Of a DNA stretch of 64,000 bases, positions 11,705-22,212 are shown one piece after another. The stretch's first letter is position 1. Each line of letters opens with the position of its first letter. This DNA is from Ceratothoa steindachneri (Eukaryota > Arthropoda > Malacostraca > Isopoda > Cymothoidae), in assembly GCA_963969495.1 (NCBI GenBank), contig OZ018330.1, positions 66,082,513 to 66,146,512 on the forward strand. The letters are read 5' to 3'. The notes under the pieces were generated by a model. That model had not been told where the DNA came from, made no database searches, and worked only from the letters and a program-made list of their open reading frames with translations. The translations under genes and the position numbers were made by a program.

Positions 11705-12585
11705 GTTGGAGGGGAAGCAGAGCGCATCGGGCTGTGCCTCATGCAGTCCTGCAATCATGAATCTTTAAATTGCGAGGGGTGACGTGACTGCCTCCTTCTC
11801 TTCCTCGATAGAGGTCTGTTCGTCGGCCAGAGACTTGAATCCGATGGATTATACCACGAATGGGGTCTATGATGCCTTAGGGGGAAGATCATCACATAGT
11901 CGCCCTTAGATGAACAAGTTTTCTGAGGTGACCAATGCCTAGACAGTAGAATCTCCTATGGAGATGAATCTGGGTTTGGTGTTAAACACCGAAAATGAGT
12001 CAGCCTCTGTGCACACTTGTCTCAGAGGACCTCGAAGACTCACAAGGAGCGAAGGTATCTCCTTTTCATCTGGGAGAAGGATCTTTCTGATGCTAGTCCA
12101 TCTAGTCTACGGGCTCATTCAGGCGTTGTACTAAAGCTAATTCATTCTCTACACTCCTATCCACAAAAGAAAAGAAGTTTGAAAACTTACTGGGCGAAAA
12201 GTTCCTTTACCTTCGTTGGGATACGGGAAGCACGGATCTGCTTCTGCTTCGTCAGGCCACCAGGCCAGGGTTTGCACGTACAGTTCCAAGACGCCATCGG
12301 CTGGGAGGGTCCAGAACAAGACCGAAAGCACAAGTTCAATGAACGGAGCCTGAATTACGTCGGGTCACCAAATTGAGAGAGTACCTGGCATTTTCGTAAG
12401 CACCCGTTTCAAACGCTTTTAAGTTATTCGCTCCACTTATGACACCATATCGCTCAAGGACAACAAGATCCATCAAAGGAGAGAATTAGCTATCTTGATT
12501 GGTAGAGAGCTGAAAATGTCCCGTTTCTCGGCCTGGAGCATTCTGGCGAATGCGTCACCTCCATCCTCTGCCCTTCTATTTGCTT
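11705..12585 (+). repeat. Dispersed repeat R, copy 1 (uninterrupted)
   Basis: About 880 bp similar in the same orientation to a second copy split into 15235-15454 and 21537-22212. Shared landmarks include the run around CTCGATAGAGGTCTGTT (11802 and 15337), CTGGGTTTGGTG (11970 and 21601), CTTCGTCAGGCCACCAGG and GAGAGAGTACCTGGCATTTT. By eye the copies are roughly 80% alike. In one plus frame both copies keep residues such as TDLL-x-LRQATR and GFAR-x-x-P, so R may once have been coding, but I recognise no family. R lies upstream of a LINE endonuclease remnant, so it may be a 5' part of that LINE. Confidence 0.7.
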
Positions 12586-13386
12586 TAAATAGCTCTTTTA
12601 AGCCCGTAGAAGTGCAGCTGCACCAGTATATGTGGTATACCATTAACTCTATGAACAGTCCACCGTCAGCCGTCTGTGACCAGTTGGACTTCCACCTCAT
12701 TGTGGCATGGTTACCGAGGCCCTTTCCACGACTCGGAGAGTTGAACGGTGTAAAAGATCAACATCAACCTCTGGTCCCCTGCCCCAATTTATCGGAGACC
12801 ACGTGCTATGGTATTGCACCATGGACGACGGCATTTCCTGTTCGAACATTCTCGAATTTTCGACTCTTGAGCACGTTGAGAAAATATTTCCTAATCCTGG
12901 GAACTCGTCCCAAGCCTCCCACTTCCCAGTGAAGAGGTGTGAAAGAGTCGCTATGTCACGCTCCATTGCAATTAAATGATGAATTGACTCTACCTACAGA
13001 TCAAGATGTCTGGAGCTTGTGATTCCTTTCTCCAAACTCCCCCCTCCTATCCAGAATTGGGCATAAAAATACTCGGGTTACTCTATAGTTCGTTGAGTCC
13101 AGCTCGCACCTCAATGCCGTCCTTATCGTCTCGTCCACTGAGCGTTCGTCAGACAGCAAGACTTCATCAGCCGTGATTCTACCCAGGTCAATTGGTAGCT
13201 TCTGTAAACGGAAAGCCTTTGAATTTGCGCAACAGTCTGCCTTCGTTTAATCGAATCGAAGAAATTCTCCATTGAATACTTTTGAGGAAAGGAAGATTCC
13301 TCTTTCCGTGGAATTACGAGAATTCCTACATTCCCCTTCGAACGTCATCTTTGAAGTTTGGCTATCTTCATCGAAAGGTTGGTTCA
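12586..13386. other. Unassigned, overlapping open frames on both strands
   Basis: Frames of 75-145 codons overlap here on both strands (12495-12932 plus, 12697-12966 minus). Composition is closer to coding than in the AT-rich parts, but no domain is recognisable. It may be the 5' part of LINE-B. Confidence 0.3.
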
Positions 13387-13460
13387 GATCGTGCCCCACC
13401 TGCCTCATTCGGATTGTGCCCCACCTGCATCATTCGGATAGTGCCCCACGTGCCTCATCG
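13387..13460. repeat. Three tandem copies of a 25-bp unit
   Basis: Units at 13387-13411, 13412-13436 and 13437-13460 share the core GTGCCCCACSTGCMTCATTCG. The third is one base shorter. Confidence 0.9.
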
Positions 13461-13974
13461 GATCGTTAATCACTCGCCTAATCGCAAGAAGGACCTTCCT
13501 CGAAGTCATCGACCCGTAAGACTGAAATCCCCTGCATTATTAGTATTGTCAAGTTCTCCCTTTTCATCTGAGCCTAGTTACATTAATCAATTAATTCTAT
13601 TTGAGAATCCCTTATCATGATAATATTGAAGAGATACTTTCAATTTAAATAATTCCCCTTTTCCAATTATTATTCTTATTTGGATCTTTGTAAATAAAAT
13701 TATATTTTTGTTGTTTCATCTTTAACTAACCTTGAAGGATTCTCTCGGCCTATTAAAGTAAATCTCGCTAACCATTTATGCATTCTGTTTGATTATTAAG
13801 GATTTGAAACCCCAACGACTCAAGTTTGACCTCATAGCCGGTCGTTAATCCCTGCAAACAGTCCTTCAACGGTTTGCGTACAGTAGGTGATTAAGTCACT
13901 CCCCCACCCCCACATAATATAGCAGTAGTGTATGGTATAGAGTGGTTGTACCACGACCAACGGTTAACCCCTCC
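13461..13974. other. Unassigned
   Basis: AT-rich in the middle (13600-13760), then mixed composition. No gene or repeat boundary is visible. Confidence 0.3.
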
Positions 13975-15168
13975 TCTTGGTTGACTACTCGATCAATTCC
14001 AGGGGTAAGGTCCTTGTCGACCTGATCGAATAACTGGACATAGATGTCATGTTTATTTGGTTACGAATCAATACCCAAGGACGGGATAATTTTCCTTTCT
14101 ATGATCTATTCATTTGCTCTCCTAATACACAGGCTGATTTGGGGTGAGAGGTAGTTGATGTCATCTGTGCTAAGGATCAATTTCTATTAACATATCATTT
14201 TCTAGTCCGCTGCACCGCTGCCGAGGCCCTTTCTCTTCTAAGAGATTTGATTTGTAGACATCCCATCTGGAGAAAATATTCAATCACTCGCAGGGTTCAT
14301 GTCCTTGCTGAACTGATCCATGAGCGAGAGATAGGTGTCCTAAATGATAAGGTTACGCATAAACTGCCTGACAAACGCTTCTTTTTCCTTCCTTTATCTA
14401 TACTTTTGCTTTCCGGTTGCATAACCTTATTTTCGGTCGGAGATAGTCGATGACATGGCTCGATAGTGATCACTTTTCCATTAAAATATCAATTTTGGAT
14501 GTCTACCGCTGAGTACCCCTCTCCCTCCCCTATGTGGAGCTTGGCGTGGGCGCGGTGGTTAGCATTTAAAGAAATGACTTATTTATTTGTTCACGTCAAG
14601 GAGTTTTGTTCGGTGTATGAGGCTGTCGAGTTTTTCTCCGGTAATCTCATCGCCGTGGGCCTAACTTGGGAGACTACTTGATCAATCTCAGCGGTCAGGT
14701 TCTTGCTGAAATGATCGACGAGCTAGAGATACGTGTCCTAAATTTGGGTGAGTTGACGCATCACTGCCCGAGAACCGCTTCATTTTCCTTTATTGATCTA
14801 TCCCTGTACTGTTTGCATGTATAGCCTTATTTTGGGTGGTAAGTAATCGATATCCTCCAAGATAGCGATCAGTTTTCCATTCAAATATCATTTTCCGGAC
14901 CGCTGCAGCCCGAGTGACTCCCAAGTTTTTGTTTTGCGTGGTCGAGCTTGTTCATGTTTCAGGAAATGGCTAATTTCTCTGTAACAGTCGATGAGATTAA
15001 GGCAGTAGATGGAGCTGGTGAGTTTTTCTCCGATAACCTCATCGCCGTGGGCCAAACTACTATTCCAAGAGCGTCTGGTCGATTTGAACGCCGACCGCTT
15101 CCGTGTTGGTCAGCTGAGTGTGAGACGGTCCTCAAACAGAAGCTTTATGCTTACATGCGCTATAAGTG
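13975..15168 (+). pseudogene. LINE-B: ORF2 endonuclease segment in three tandem copies
   Basis: A plus-strand I/Jockey-type ORF2 remnant. The C-terminal half of the AP-type endonuclease occurs three times: about 13975-14250, 14251-14680 and 14681-15060. Each copy has a start block (SRGKVLVDLIE, VLAELIHERE, QVLAEMIDELE), a V-L-N block or its remnant, a D-L/S-I block (FYDLFICS, LPLSILLLS, FIDLSLYC) and the catalytic S-D-H block (AKDQF, SDHFSIKIS, SDQFSIQIS). Copy 3 runs into the linker QTTIPRASGRFERRPLPCWS-x-E-C, which normally precedes RT. Unit spacing is about 392-398 bp between copies 2 and 3. No RT follows. Confidence 0.75.
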
Positions 15169-15234
15169 ACGCCCAATGGATTTCACTGTCGATGAATTTC
15201 GTCAAGCTCCCGGTGGAAGCGACTCGATAAGGCC

Positions 15235-15454
15235 AACCCCAATAGGGGGGTAAAAGAAAGCGGAGTGGGTCTGGTTGAGATTCATGCAATCATGTATCCT
15301 TAAATTTACGGGAACAACGTGACTTCCTCCGCTCTTCCTCGATAGAGGTCTGTTAGCCGACCAAAGAATTGAATCCGATGGAATATACCTCGAATGGGAT
15401 CCACAATGCCTTTGGGGGGAAGAGGGCACATGGAGATCTTCTTTAGATTAACAT
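15235..15454 (+). repeat. Dispersed repeat R, copy 2, left part
   Basis: Matches copy 1 from about 11705 and stops at the LINE-C insertion site. Its last 12 bases (15443-15454, TTAGATTAACAT) are repeated as TTAGATGAACAT at 21537-21548, the candidate target-site duplication (11 of 12). Confidence 0.75.
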
Positions 15455-15456
15455 TT

Positions 15457-15477
15457 ACGTCTTACGTCTTACGTCTT
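15457..15477 (-). repeat. LINE-C 3'-terminal short tandem repeat
   Basis: Three exact copies of ACGTCTT (plus-strand reading) mark the 3' end of LINE-C, like the short terminal repeats of many non-poly(A) LINEs. Confidence 0.85.
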
Positions 15478-15539
15478 GACAAAGGTAGAATTAAAAGTGT
15501 ATAGTCATAGTATAGTGAATAGAGTTGTTTAGGATAAAG

Positions 15540-15998
15540 TGGTGAAGAGGAATGAGTAAGAGTTGGAGTTAGTTGCTGGGTGACCAGCCAACTCTTTGGT
15601 TCCTATTTTTTATTTTTGTTTATTAGTCTTCCACATTCTTTATTGGTGCTCTCGCACCTCTGTAGTTTTTCAATATTTCACATATATTGTTTTGTTTTTT
15701 GTTGCGGATTTCCTTAATATATGGTTTCTGTATTGACTCTTCAATATCACCCTGTAGTGAAACTTGGGGGTGGTTCTTCCATCGAATAGGGTCTACCACT
15801 TCTAAATTTACCGTGGTTATTTATTCTGTGGTTATGCGGGAGTTCGATCGCTCTTTTTTCGTCTTCGTTCATTATAAGATCCAGTTTCTCCTACACCTTT
15901 GAAGCTCTTCTGTGTGAGGACATGTTTGTTGTTGGTAGTTCTATTTCGCTGTGAAGATCTCGTATTTTTTAACTTTCTCTCCTTCTTGTATTAGGGAT
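15540..15998 (-). pseudogene. LINE-C ORF2 C-terminal end
   Basis: The minus-strand translation gives LHSEIELPTTNMSSHRRASK, then NHRINNHGKF and PYSMEEPPPSFTTG. This matches the end of I/Jockey ORF2 (L-H-x-E, H-x-R-A-x-K, then a Pro-rich end). It continues the reading broken by mariner at 15999. Stop codons are present. Confidence 0.65.
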
Positions 15999-16000
15999 TA

Positions 16001-17271
16001 TACGAGGGGCGTTCAATAAGTTTTGCGAATCGGTAGGGCAAAACAAAGGAAGGAGGATAGCTGTTTGTGGGGGTGTTAGGGCAAGTTATGAAAAGTCAGA
16101 ACCTGTAGCCACACGCTCCTGCCTCGTCTATTTAAGAAGCAGTAGCTGATCGCAGATCGTCAATCACAAATTTTCCACAATGGAGAAGGTTAAGCACCAC
16201 GCAGTGATCAATTCTTTGACCAAGGAAGGCAAGAATGCAAAAGAGATCCATGAACGCATGGTTGCAGTGTACACCAACACAGTCCCTTCATATGCAACCA
16301 TTGCTCGCTGGAATAGGAAGTTCCGCCATGGTCGTCAGTCCCTTGAAGACGACCCTGGTCCAGGACGCCCGTCAGACGTGAACAATGAGGACAATGTGGC
16401 CCGTGTGGAGATAATGATTGTCGTAAATTAACGGGTGAAGGTTTAAGAAATCGAGCGAGAACTTGAAATATCACATGGAAGTGTTATGAACATCATCCAC
16501 GACAATTTGGCCATGACCAAACCTCACGCCCCATGATCGACTTCAACGTTGTCAATGTTAGGAGGAGCTGCTGCTGCTGTACACCCCAAACCCAGCAGGA
16601 TTCTAGTCACGCATAGTGACAGGTGATGAAACGTGGGTCCATCACTGGGATCCCGAGACCAAGCTCGAAAGCATAGCCTGGAAGCACACGGGCTCTCCGA
16701 CCACCATCAAGTTCCGAACCCATCCCTTAGCCGGGAAGGTCATGTCCACCATCTTCTGGGATTCTGAGGGAGTGTTGATGGTGGACTATGCGCCTCGTGG
16801 AAGGACCATCACAGGCCAATATTATGCCTATGAATTGGCTGGGTTGAAGAATTGCATCCATCAGAAGTGGCGCGCCAAGTTGACACGCGGTGTCCTGCTC
16901 CTCCATGACAATGCACCTGTCCACAAGACCAGAGTTGCACAAGTTGCTCTTTGCGAGTGCGGATTTGAGGAGCTCAACCATCCCCCCCACAGTCCAGATC
17001 CGGCCCCTAGCGACTACTTTTTATTCCTCCAGCTCAAGGCTGCACTGCGTGGACGCCGGTTTGGGGACGATGAAGATATCCAGCTCGCCGTCCACGAGTG
17101 GATTGAATAGTATTCGGGAGATTTCTGGTTGTCGGGAATTCGAAGCCACAGGGACAAGTGGCGCCAGTGCATTTGAGTCGAGGGTAGTTATATTGAAAAA
17201 TAATAAAACACTTTTCCTCATATCTCGTTTCCTTATATCCGAATTGCAAAACTTATTAACCGCCCCTCGTA
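16001..17271 (+). mobile_element. mariner-family DNA transposon, with inverted ends and TA target sites
   Basis: 1271 bp. The left end TACGAGGGGCGTTCAATAAG and the inverse of the right end (TACGAGGGGCGGTTAATAAG) match in all but two of the first 20 bases, and similarity continues to about 33. TA dinucleotides flank it at 15999-16000 and 17272-17273, as expected for Tc1/mariner integration. It encodes one transposase broken by a few lesions. It lies inside the RT C-terminal coding region of LINE-C in the opposite orientation, so it arrived after LINE-C. It is the best preserved element in the window. Confidence 0.95.
16180..17110 (+). pseudogene. mariner transposase (DD34D), broken by frameshift/stop
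   Basis: Start ATG at 16180. The first frame (84 codons) carries the N-terminal helix-turn-helix region: LTKEGKNAKEIHERM, SYATIARWNRKF, LEDDPGPGRPS. It ends in VN-stop at 16431, where the conserved region continues in another frame (SHGSV-like sequence and H-D-x-L-x-M-T-K to about 16520). The catalytic part is open from 16616 to 17110: TGDETWVHHWDPETK (first Asp), LLLHDNAPVHKT (second Asp) and HSPDPAPSDYFLF (third Asp). Exactly 34 residues separate the second and third Asp, the D34D signature of mariner. Length agrees with the ~345-residue family. It would cut and paste the element in the nucleus. All three catalytic Asp remain, but the break should make it inactive. Confidence 0.9.
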
Positions 17272-18420
17272 TATACCGCTGAATTTTGCACTCTGTGAAG
17301 TTTCATTGCGCTTGTTTTCGAGAGACGGTTTATTGGGATAGCTGGGTAGAGCAACGTGGCTTTGTAGATAGCGCTGTATATTTTCTTTAAGTTTTTCTCT
17401 TTAAGTTTCTAAGTTGGAATATTTTTGTTATATGTGCTTTTGCCTGATTAATTCTATCTGCAATGTGTTTACCATAGCCATTTCAGGTGATTTTTAGCCC
17501 GAGTACCTTTCCTTCGTTTACGTAGCGGTATCTTTTCTTTTCAATCTCTTTTCTTTAGGTCAAGCGCCCCCCTACTGGGATAATCGAAAACTTTTCTAGA
17601 TTGGTGCGAATTTCAACTTTAACTTAAATTCGTTAATATTAGCAATTTCGGCCGCTGTGATTCTGGCCATGGATGGGAGATGTCTTTATGTGTTGTTTGC
17701 TACCCTCGTCTAGATATTTCTGTTCTTTCTGAATCTGTGCTGATGGTTTGGAATCAGTGTTCTCTCTTCCAGGTACTTGACCAATCGATCGTTTATGGCT
17801 CTCTCCATTAATTTTGCCACTGTCTCCAGTAGTGTGATTAGCCTGAAGTTTCCTGAGTTATTTGGTGGCTTACCAGGTTTGGGTAGAAAGATAATCTTTC
17901 CACGTTTTAGTGCATCTGGAAAGTATCCTGCGTTTAGAGAGGCGTTAATTACAGCTGCTATTTGGGATAAAAGGGTGACTGGTGTGCGTTATCCCAGATG
18001 CCTCAGGTGCCTTTTGTTGAGTAGTCTTGAGCGTTCTTTGTATTTCTTGTTGGGTGATCGGTTCTATCCCTTGCTCTATAAGTAGTGTTGATGAAGCAGC
18101 TTTGTTTAGAAATATTTCTTGGCGTTTTGCTCCAAGTTTTCTACCACTCTTGCTCCGTGGTCGCCGTCATAATCTTCGTTTTCTTTGGGGGAAATATCAA
18201 AAACCATCATCCAGTGCTCTCGGAACGCTTCTTCAATTTCATTGGGCTCCTTTTCCTTTCCATCTTCATTTTGGAGTTTGTTTTTCAGTCTAGGCTTTCT
18301 TTTTCCCCTGTCAATGTTGATTTTCTGCCATAGTTTGGTATGATTTAATTCATCGTCTATGGCTCCGACGAAAATGTCCCACCTTTTGTCTCTTTCTAGT
18401 GCTATTTCCTCTATTAGTTA
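17272..18420 (-). pseudogene. LINE-C reverse transcriptase, palm deleted
   Basis: On the minus strand: ALKRGKIIFLPKPGK and FRLITLLETVAKLMERAIN (17780-17940 as read on plus) are RT blocks 0-1; LIPNHQHRFRKNR is block 2. The expected F-x-D-x-x-K-A-F-D, G-V-P-Q-G and F-A-D-D blocks are absent: from about 17640 the reading jumps to post-palm sequence (KVLGLKI, HIADRINQAKAHITKIFQL) and then IYKATLLYPAIPINRLSK, KLHRVQNSA next to the mariner. Only about 100-150 bp lie where roughly 600-700 bp are usual, so this is an internal deletion. The copy could not reverse transcribe. Confidence 0.75.
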
Positions 18421-18678
18421 GTCGTTCACGTGCCGCAGTTTTGCACGGTCGCCTCTCTGAAGGCCATATCGTTTGAGTGAATCTCTTATGTATTTATATT
18501 TCCTTTCGAGATTTCTTATTTGGGCTGACCTGATTGAGGGCGCTAAAGTTATATACGTTGTAGTGGGAACATGTCTTTTATCTGCCCTAAAAAGCACCTT
18601 CATGATTTCGTCAATCTCTTGGTCGATTTCTTCTAGTGAAGCCTCAGTTAGGTCTCTATGACCGTAATTGGCGAGCTC

Positions 18679-19517
18679 TCATTCGTAACTGGTCCAAACA
18701 GCCTGTCTATATGATTTCCTCGGTGGGCACTTAAATTGAATAGGATCCATAGATAAAGTCCTGACCACCATTTCGTGGTCGCTAGTTGATGGAGGGTCCT
18801 TCTCTATTTTGTAAGTGAACTGAAAGTTCTGGGTTGCCAAAACTATTTCTGGTTTTGTAGCTCTATTTTTGTCCAGATAAGTTGAAAATTCCGGTCCTAC
18901 ACTCTCTACTATCCCCATTTACAATATTAGTCAAGGTTTCTTGCGGCTCTGTTATAGTTCTGAGTGTAGCAAGAGGCTCTACTCCGGGCCAGATAAGTTG
19001 GAAATTCCGGTCCTAGACTCTCTACTATTTCCCTTTCAAATATTGGTCAAGGCTTCTTGCGGCTTTGTTGTAGTTCCGAGTGTAGCAGGAGGCTCTACTC
19101 CGGGCATTTTAGTCGCCCATGAATACTGTTTGATCTTTAGGCCAAAATTTCTGTAAAGTTGTGGAGGGGCAAGAAATCTCTCCTTGGAGGTTGGTAGCTC
19201 GTTGCTACTATTAGATTACCTGCGGTCGTTCTAATGCTAATCGCTAGATACGCTTCGTCAAGATCTTTGAGTTTTTTAAAGCTTATATCGTTTAGGATTG
19301 CCATAGCGACCCCGTCGTAATTGAGGTTATTTGTGTTTTTTTTAATTAGAGTGTAATTAAACATATTAATTTTACTTATTTCTGGATCGATGTTGATCTC
19401 ATTTAGTAGAATGATATTCGGGTCTTCTTTTAGATATGCGTTGCACAGAAAGAATCTCTTCTCATTCCATCTAGCTACGTTGTGGCTTATTATTTTTAAT
19501 TTTCTTACATAAGCCAT
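18679..19517 (-). pseudogene. LINE-C AP-type endonuclease
   Basis: An open minus-strand frame at 19137-19517 starts with MAYVRKLKIISHNVARW and has DPNIILLNE (Glu of the active site), DGVAMAIL and IVATSYQPPRRDFLP, the first half of the endonuclease. The second half is at 18679-18918: FSTYLDKNRATKPEIVLA and TSDHEMVV, with the catalytic S-D-H, then PIQFKCPPRKSY leading to the RT linker. Between them a 116-bp segment is duplicated in tandem. The Asn-Glu in place of Gln-Glu (LLNE) is shared with I-type elements of arthropods (SEHG in LINE-G). Confidence 0.85.
18873..19104. repeat. 116-bp tandem duplication inside LINE-C endonuclease
   Basis: Copies at 18873-18988 and 18989-19104, diverged (about 85-90% alike by eye). 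Both contain CCAGATAAGTTG, CCGGTCCTA, TTCTTGCGGCT and GAGGCTCTACTCCGGG. 116 is not a multiple of three. Confidence 0.9.
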
Positions 19518-19619
19518 TATTTATGTTTTCTTTCTTCTGGGCTTCCTCTCCTCTCTGCTTTATACGCTTCACGTTAAATGGGCGATTTTGTCCTTCCACA
19601 TCTTTTTTTCTTGAATTCT

Positions 19620-21060
19620 TCTTTCTTTAGCGTAGTTCCTGTGGGACTTCTAATGTGCCTGCTGTAATCATTGTGAATACCTTAAGTTTTGTATACGGGC
19701 CTTCGTTTTCGTATCTATATTGTCCCTTTTTAATACCTTGTGCCAAATCTTCGTTGTTATCTGGAAAGAGCTTTTCCTAAGAGGCCTAAATCTTTAGGTT
19801 GAAGCTTTGTTGATCCTCATCTCATTCTTTCACAAGTTTTGGAGAGGGAACTAAGTTCGTTTCTTCTTGGGTTTGGTTTGTTGTGTTCGTATCCTTATTT
19901 TTGTTGTTGCCTGTGGTGACTTCATTTTCCATCCCTTCTTCTTGTTTTTTGCGTAGTCTTCCCTATTCTTGTATCTCTACTCCTTGCCTGGTTGGTCTCT
20001 GTTGGTTTCTGTTGGCTAGGGGCCTTTTGCTGTTCTTAGGTCTTGTCTAAATTTGTTAGTTTATACTAGATGCTCAGTATGTCCGCTCATGGTGGGTTTT
20101 CAGGGAACCACATTTCGTCTAAACCGTTGTTTTTTAACATTAGATATAATTTCCGTGAATATGAGCCAGGGTTTGGTACATTCAGCACGTATGCGTGTAT
20201 AATACAAGCTAATATATTCAAAGACTCCCCTTGTTTAACTTCGATTACGTTTTTTACCGGTTGGATTTTTTCGGGTATGGCTTGAGCGACTTTAGCGAAT
20301 GTAAGATTCTGTTTTTCTCCTTCTGCTCTTGCCCTCTATCTTTTCTTATTTTCGATTTGTTCACACTTCATCGAACATCCCATTTCCAGGGTGCGATGGT
20401 TTCCACTGCAATATAAATTTTTTTTTATCTGAGAATTACATTCCCGCCACACTTAAAACACCATCTAATCTCTTTTATCGGACAGTCCCTTGTGTTGTGA
20501 TTTTCAAGCGCATAACAGTTAAAGCAAGTTTGTATGCTGCAAAATTTGTTTAGGTGTAATTTTTAAATTAAACGCCAGAATACCGGATTCTCTCACCTTC
20601 ATGGCCATACTCGTTTAGGGGAATATTACTTTGAAAACGTGTTACATGCAAACAATTACTCCGTATTGTTTGCCTGATTGATTAATTTTAGTACTTGATA
20701 ACTTTTGCCCATGATTTAGCTCTCTCTTTTTCCTCTTTTATTTCAATTTGATTGCAGTATACAATCTTTTGGGCCTCTTGGTGCGAGGACACTTTAGCCT
20801 CTAATCCAATCTTTATTAGCTCATCTGTAGCTTTTCTCGAAAGAATTTGATCCACATCTCTTTCGTTTTGGCAAATTGCAATGAAGAATGTAGGAATAAG
20901 TGTAGTCTAGTAGCCTAACTAGCACTACACCGAGCTCTTCGTAGATAATTCCAAATACGTTTGTCCTGTCGGGTTTTTGCGCGCTCTTTTGTATGCACAA
21001 AGGGACCCGTTTAGCAGTGTCTATCTTCTTACTGACCGGTTTTTTCTTTTTCCTAATCGG
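19620..21060 (-). pseudogene. LINE-C ORF1 with CCHC knuckles
   Basis: Minus strand, N to C: QKPDRTNVFGIIYEELGVVL (about 20910-20970 as read on plus); knuckle CFNCYALENHNTRDC (Cx2Cx5Hx4C); CFKCGG and CSGNHRTLEMGCS, the remains of two more knuckles (20385-20545); LMLKNNGLDEMWFPENPP (about 20085-20140); then FPDNNEDLAQGIKKGQYRYE (about 19710-19775). ORF1 would bind element RNA. The last two blocks also occur in LINE-E and LINE-G, so they define a domain of this family. Many stops. Confidence 0.75.
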
Positions 21061-21536
21061 CTAAAGAGGAGGAAAGGAGAAGAGGTAAATATAGCTTGCT
21101 GTTATATCCGTTTATTGTAATCGGATTTTTAAGCTGGCGTGTTGTTATTCCCTACCTACTTACCTATATCCTAGTCCTAAAGGTGTTTGCTCCACCTGGC
21201 TTGTGTCTGCCACTCAAGCGGGATCTAACCAGTTTCGGGCTAAGCTTAGGCCTGCACGGAGTTAGCCGTCTGGTTCAGATAAGGCTCCTGCACAAATAGA
21301 TATATAAGGAGACTTCAAGATTTCCTACCCGACTCGCCATAAAGAGGGTGGATAGGAAAGTAAGAGTGTCTTTGGGCAGAGTCCAGTAATTGTCTCGTCT
21401 CAGAGTTCAAGTCTCTTATGTGACTGCTTTCTTGGGTGAAGAACGATGCAAAAACAATGAAACTCGCTTTACAAATTCGAAGGTATAGATTGCGTATGAT
21501 TCTTCGTAAGTAAAAACAAATTATCCGCTATCTGTC
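21061..21536 (-). other. LINE-C 5' untranslated region (inferred)
   Basis: Lies between the ORF1 N-terminal block and the candidate target duplication at 21537. GC-richer than the flanks, no recognised motif. Assigned by position only. Confidence 0.45.
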
Positions 21537-22212
21537 TTAGATGAACATGGTTTCGGAGGTGGCCCAGGCTCAGACAGTAGGATCTTCTATGTAGATTAAT
21601 CTGGGTTTGGTGCAAAACACCGAAAGTTAGTTAGCTCCTGTGCACGCTTCTCTCAGACGGCCCTCGAAGAATCATAAGGAGCCGAGTTACCTCCTCTACA
21701 TTTGGGAGAAGGATATTTCTGATGCTGGTCCATCCAGCCTACGGGCTTCTTTCGGCGGTGTAGGAAAGCGAGTTCATTCCCTACCCTCCTCCCCAAAAGA
21801 AAAGAAATAAGAAGACTAGAGGACGAAGGCTTCATCTACCTTCGTTGTTGTACGGGAAGGACGGACCTGCTTCAGCTTCGTCAGGCCACCAGGCTAGGAT
21901 TTGCACGCCCAGCTCCAAGTTGCCATCGGCTGAGGGGGGGCGGGACGCGGGCCCAGAACAAGACCAAAATCGCAAGTTCAATGAACGGAGCCTGGATTAT
22001 GTCCCGTCGCCAAATTGAGAGAGTACCTGGCATTTTATAGACCACTGGTTTTAAACGCTTTCAAGTTATTTGCTGCAATGGAGCAGCATGTCTGTCAAGG
22101 GCAACAAGGCCCATTAAAGGAGAGAATTAGCTATCTTGATTGGTAGAGAGCCGAAGTGTCCAGTTTCTTGGACGGGATTATTCTGGCGAATGCGTCAAGG
22201 CCATCCGAGGCG
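21537..22212 (+). repeat. Dispersed repeat R, copy 2, right part
   Basis: Continues R copy 2 after LINE-C, starting with the candidate target duplicate. It follows copy 1 from about 11906 to about 12585, where the copies diverge after AATGCGTC. Confidence 0.8.

Larger units (their letters stand above)
15455..21536 (-). mobile_element. LINE-C: I/Jockey-type LINE, minus strand, internally deleted and interrupted by mariner
   Basis: Read on the minus strand: 5' region (to about 21060), ORF1 with CCHC knuckles, endonuclease, partial RT, RT C-terminal region, then a 3' tail of three ACGTCTT units (15457-15477 as read on plus). A 12-bp candidate target duplication flanks it, and it separates the two parts of repeat R copy 2. 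A mariner occupies 16001-17271, leaving about 4.8 kb of LINE sequence. The RT palm is missing. ORF1 shares domains with LINE-E and LINE-G elsewhere in the window. Confidence 0.85.
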
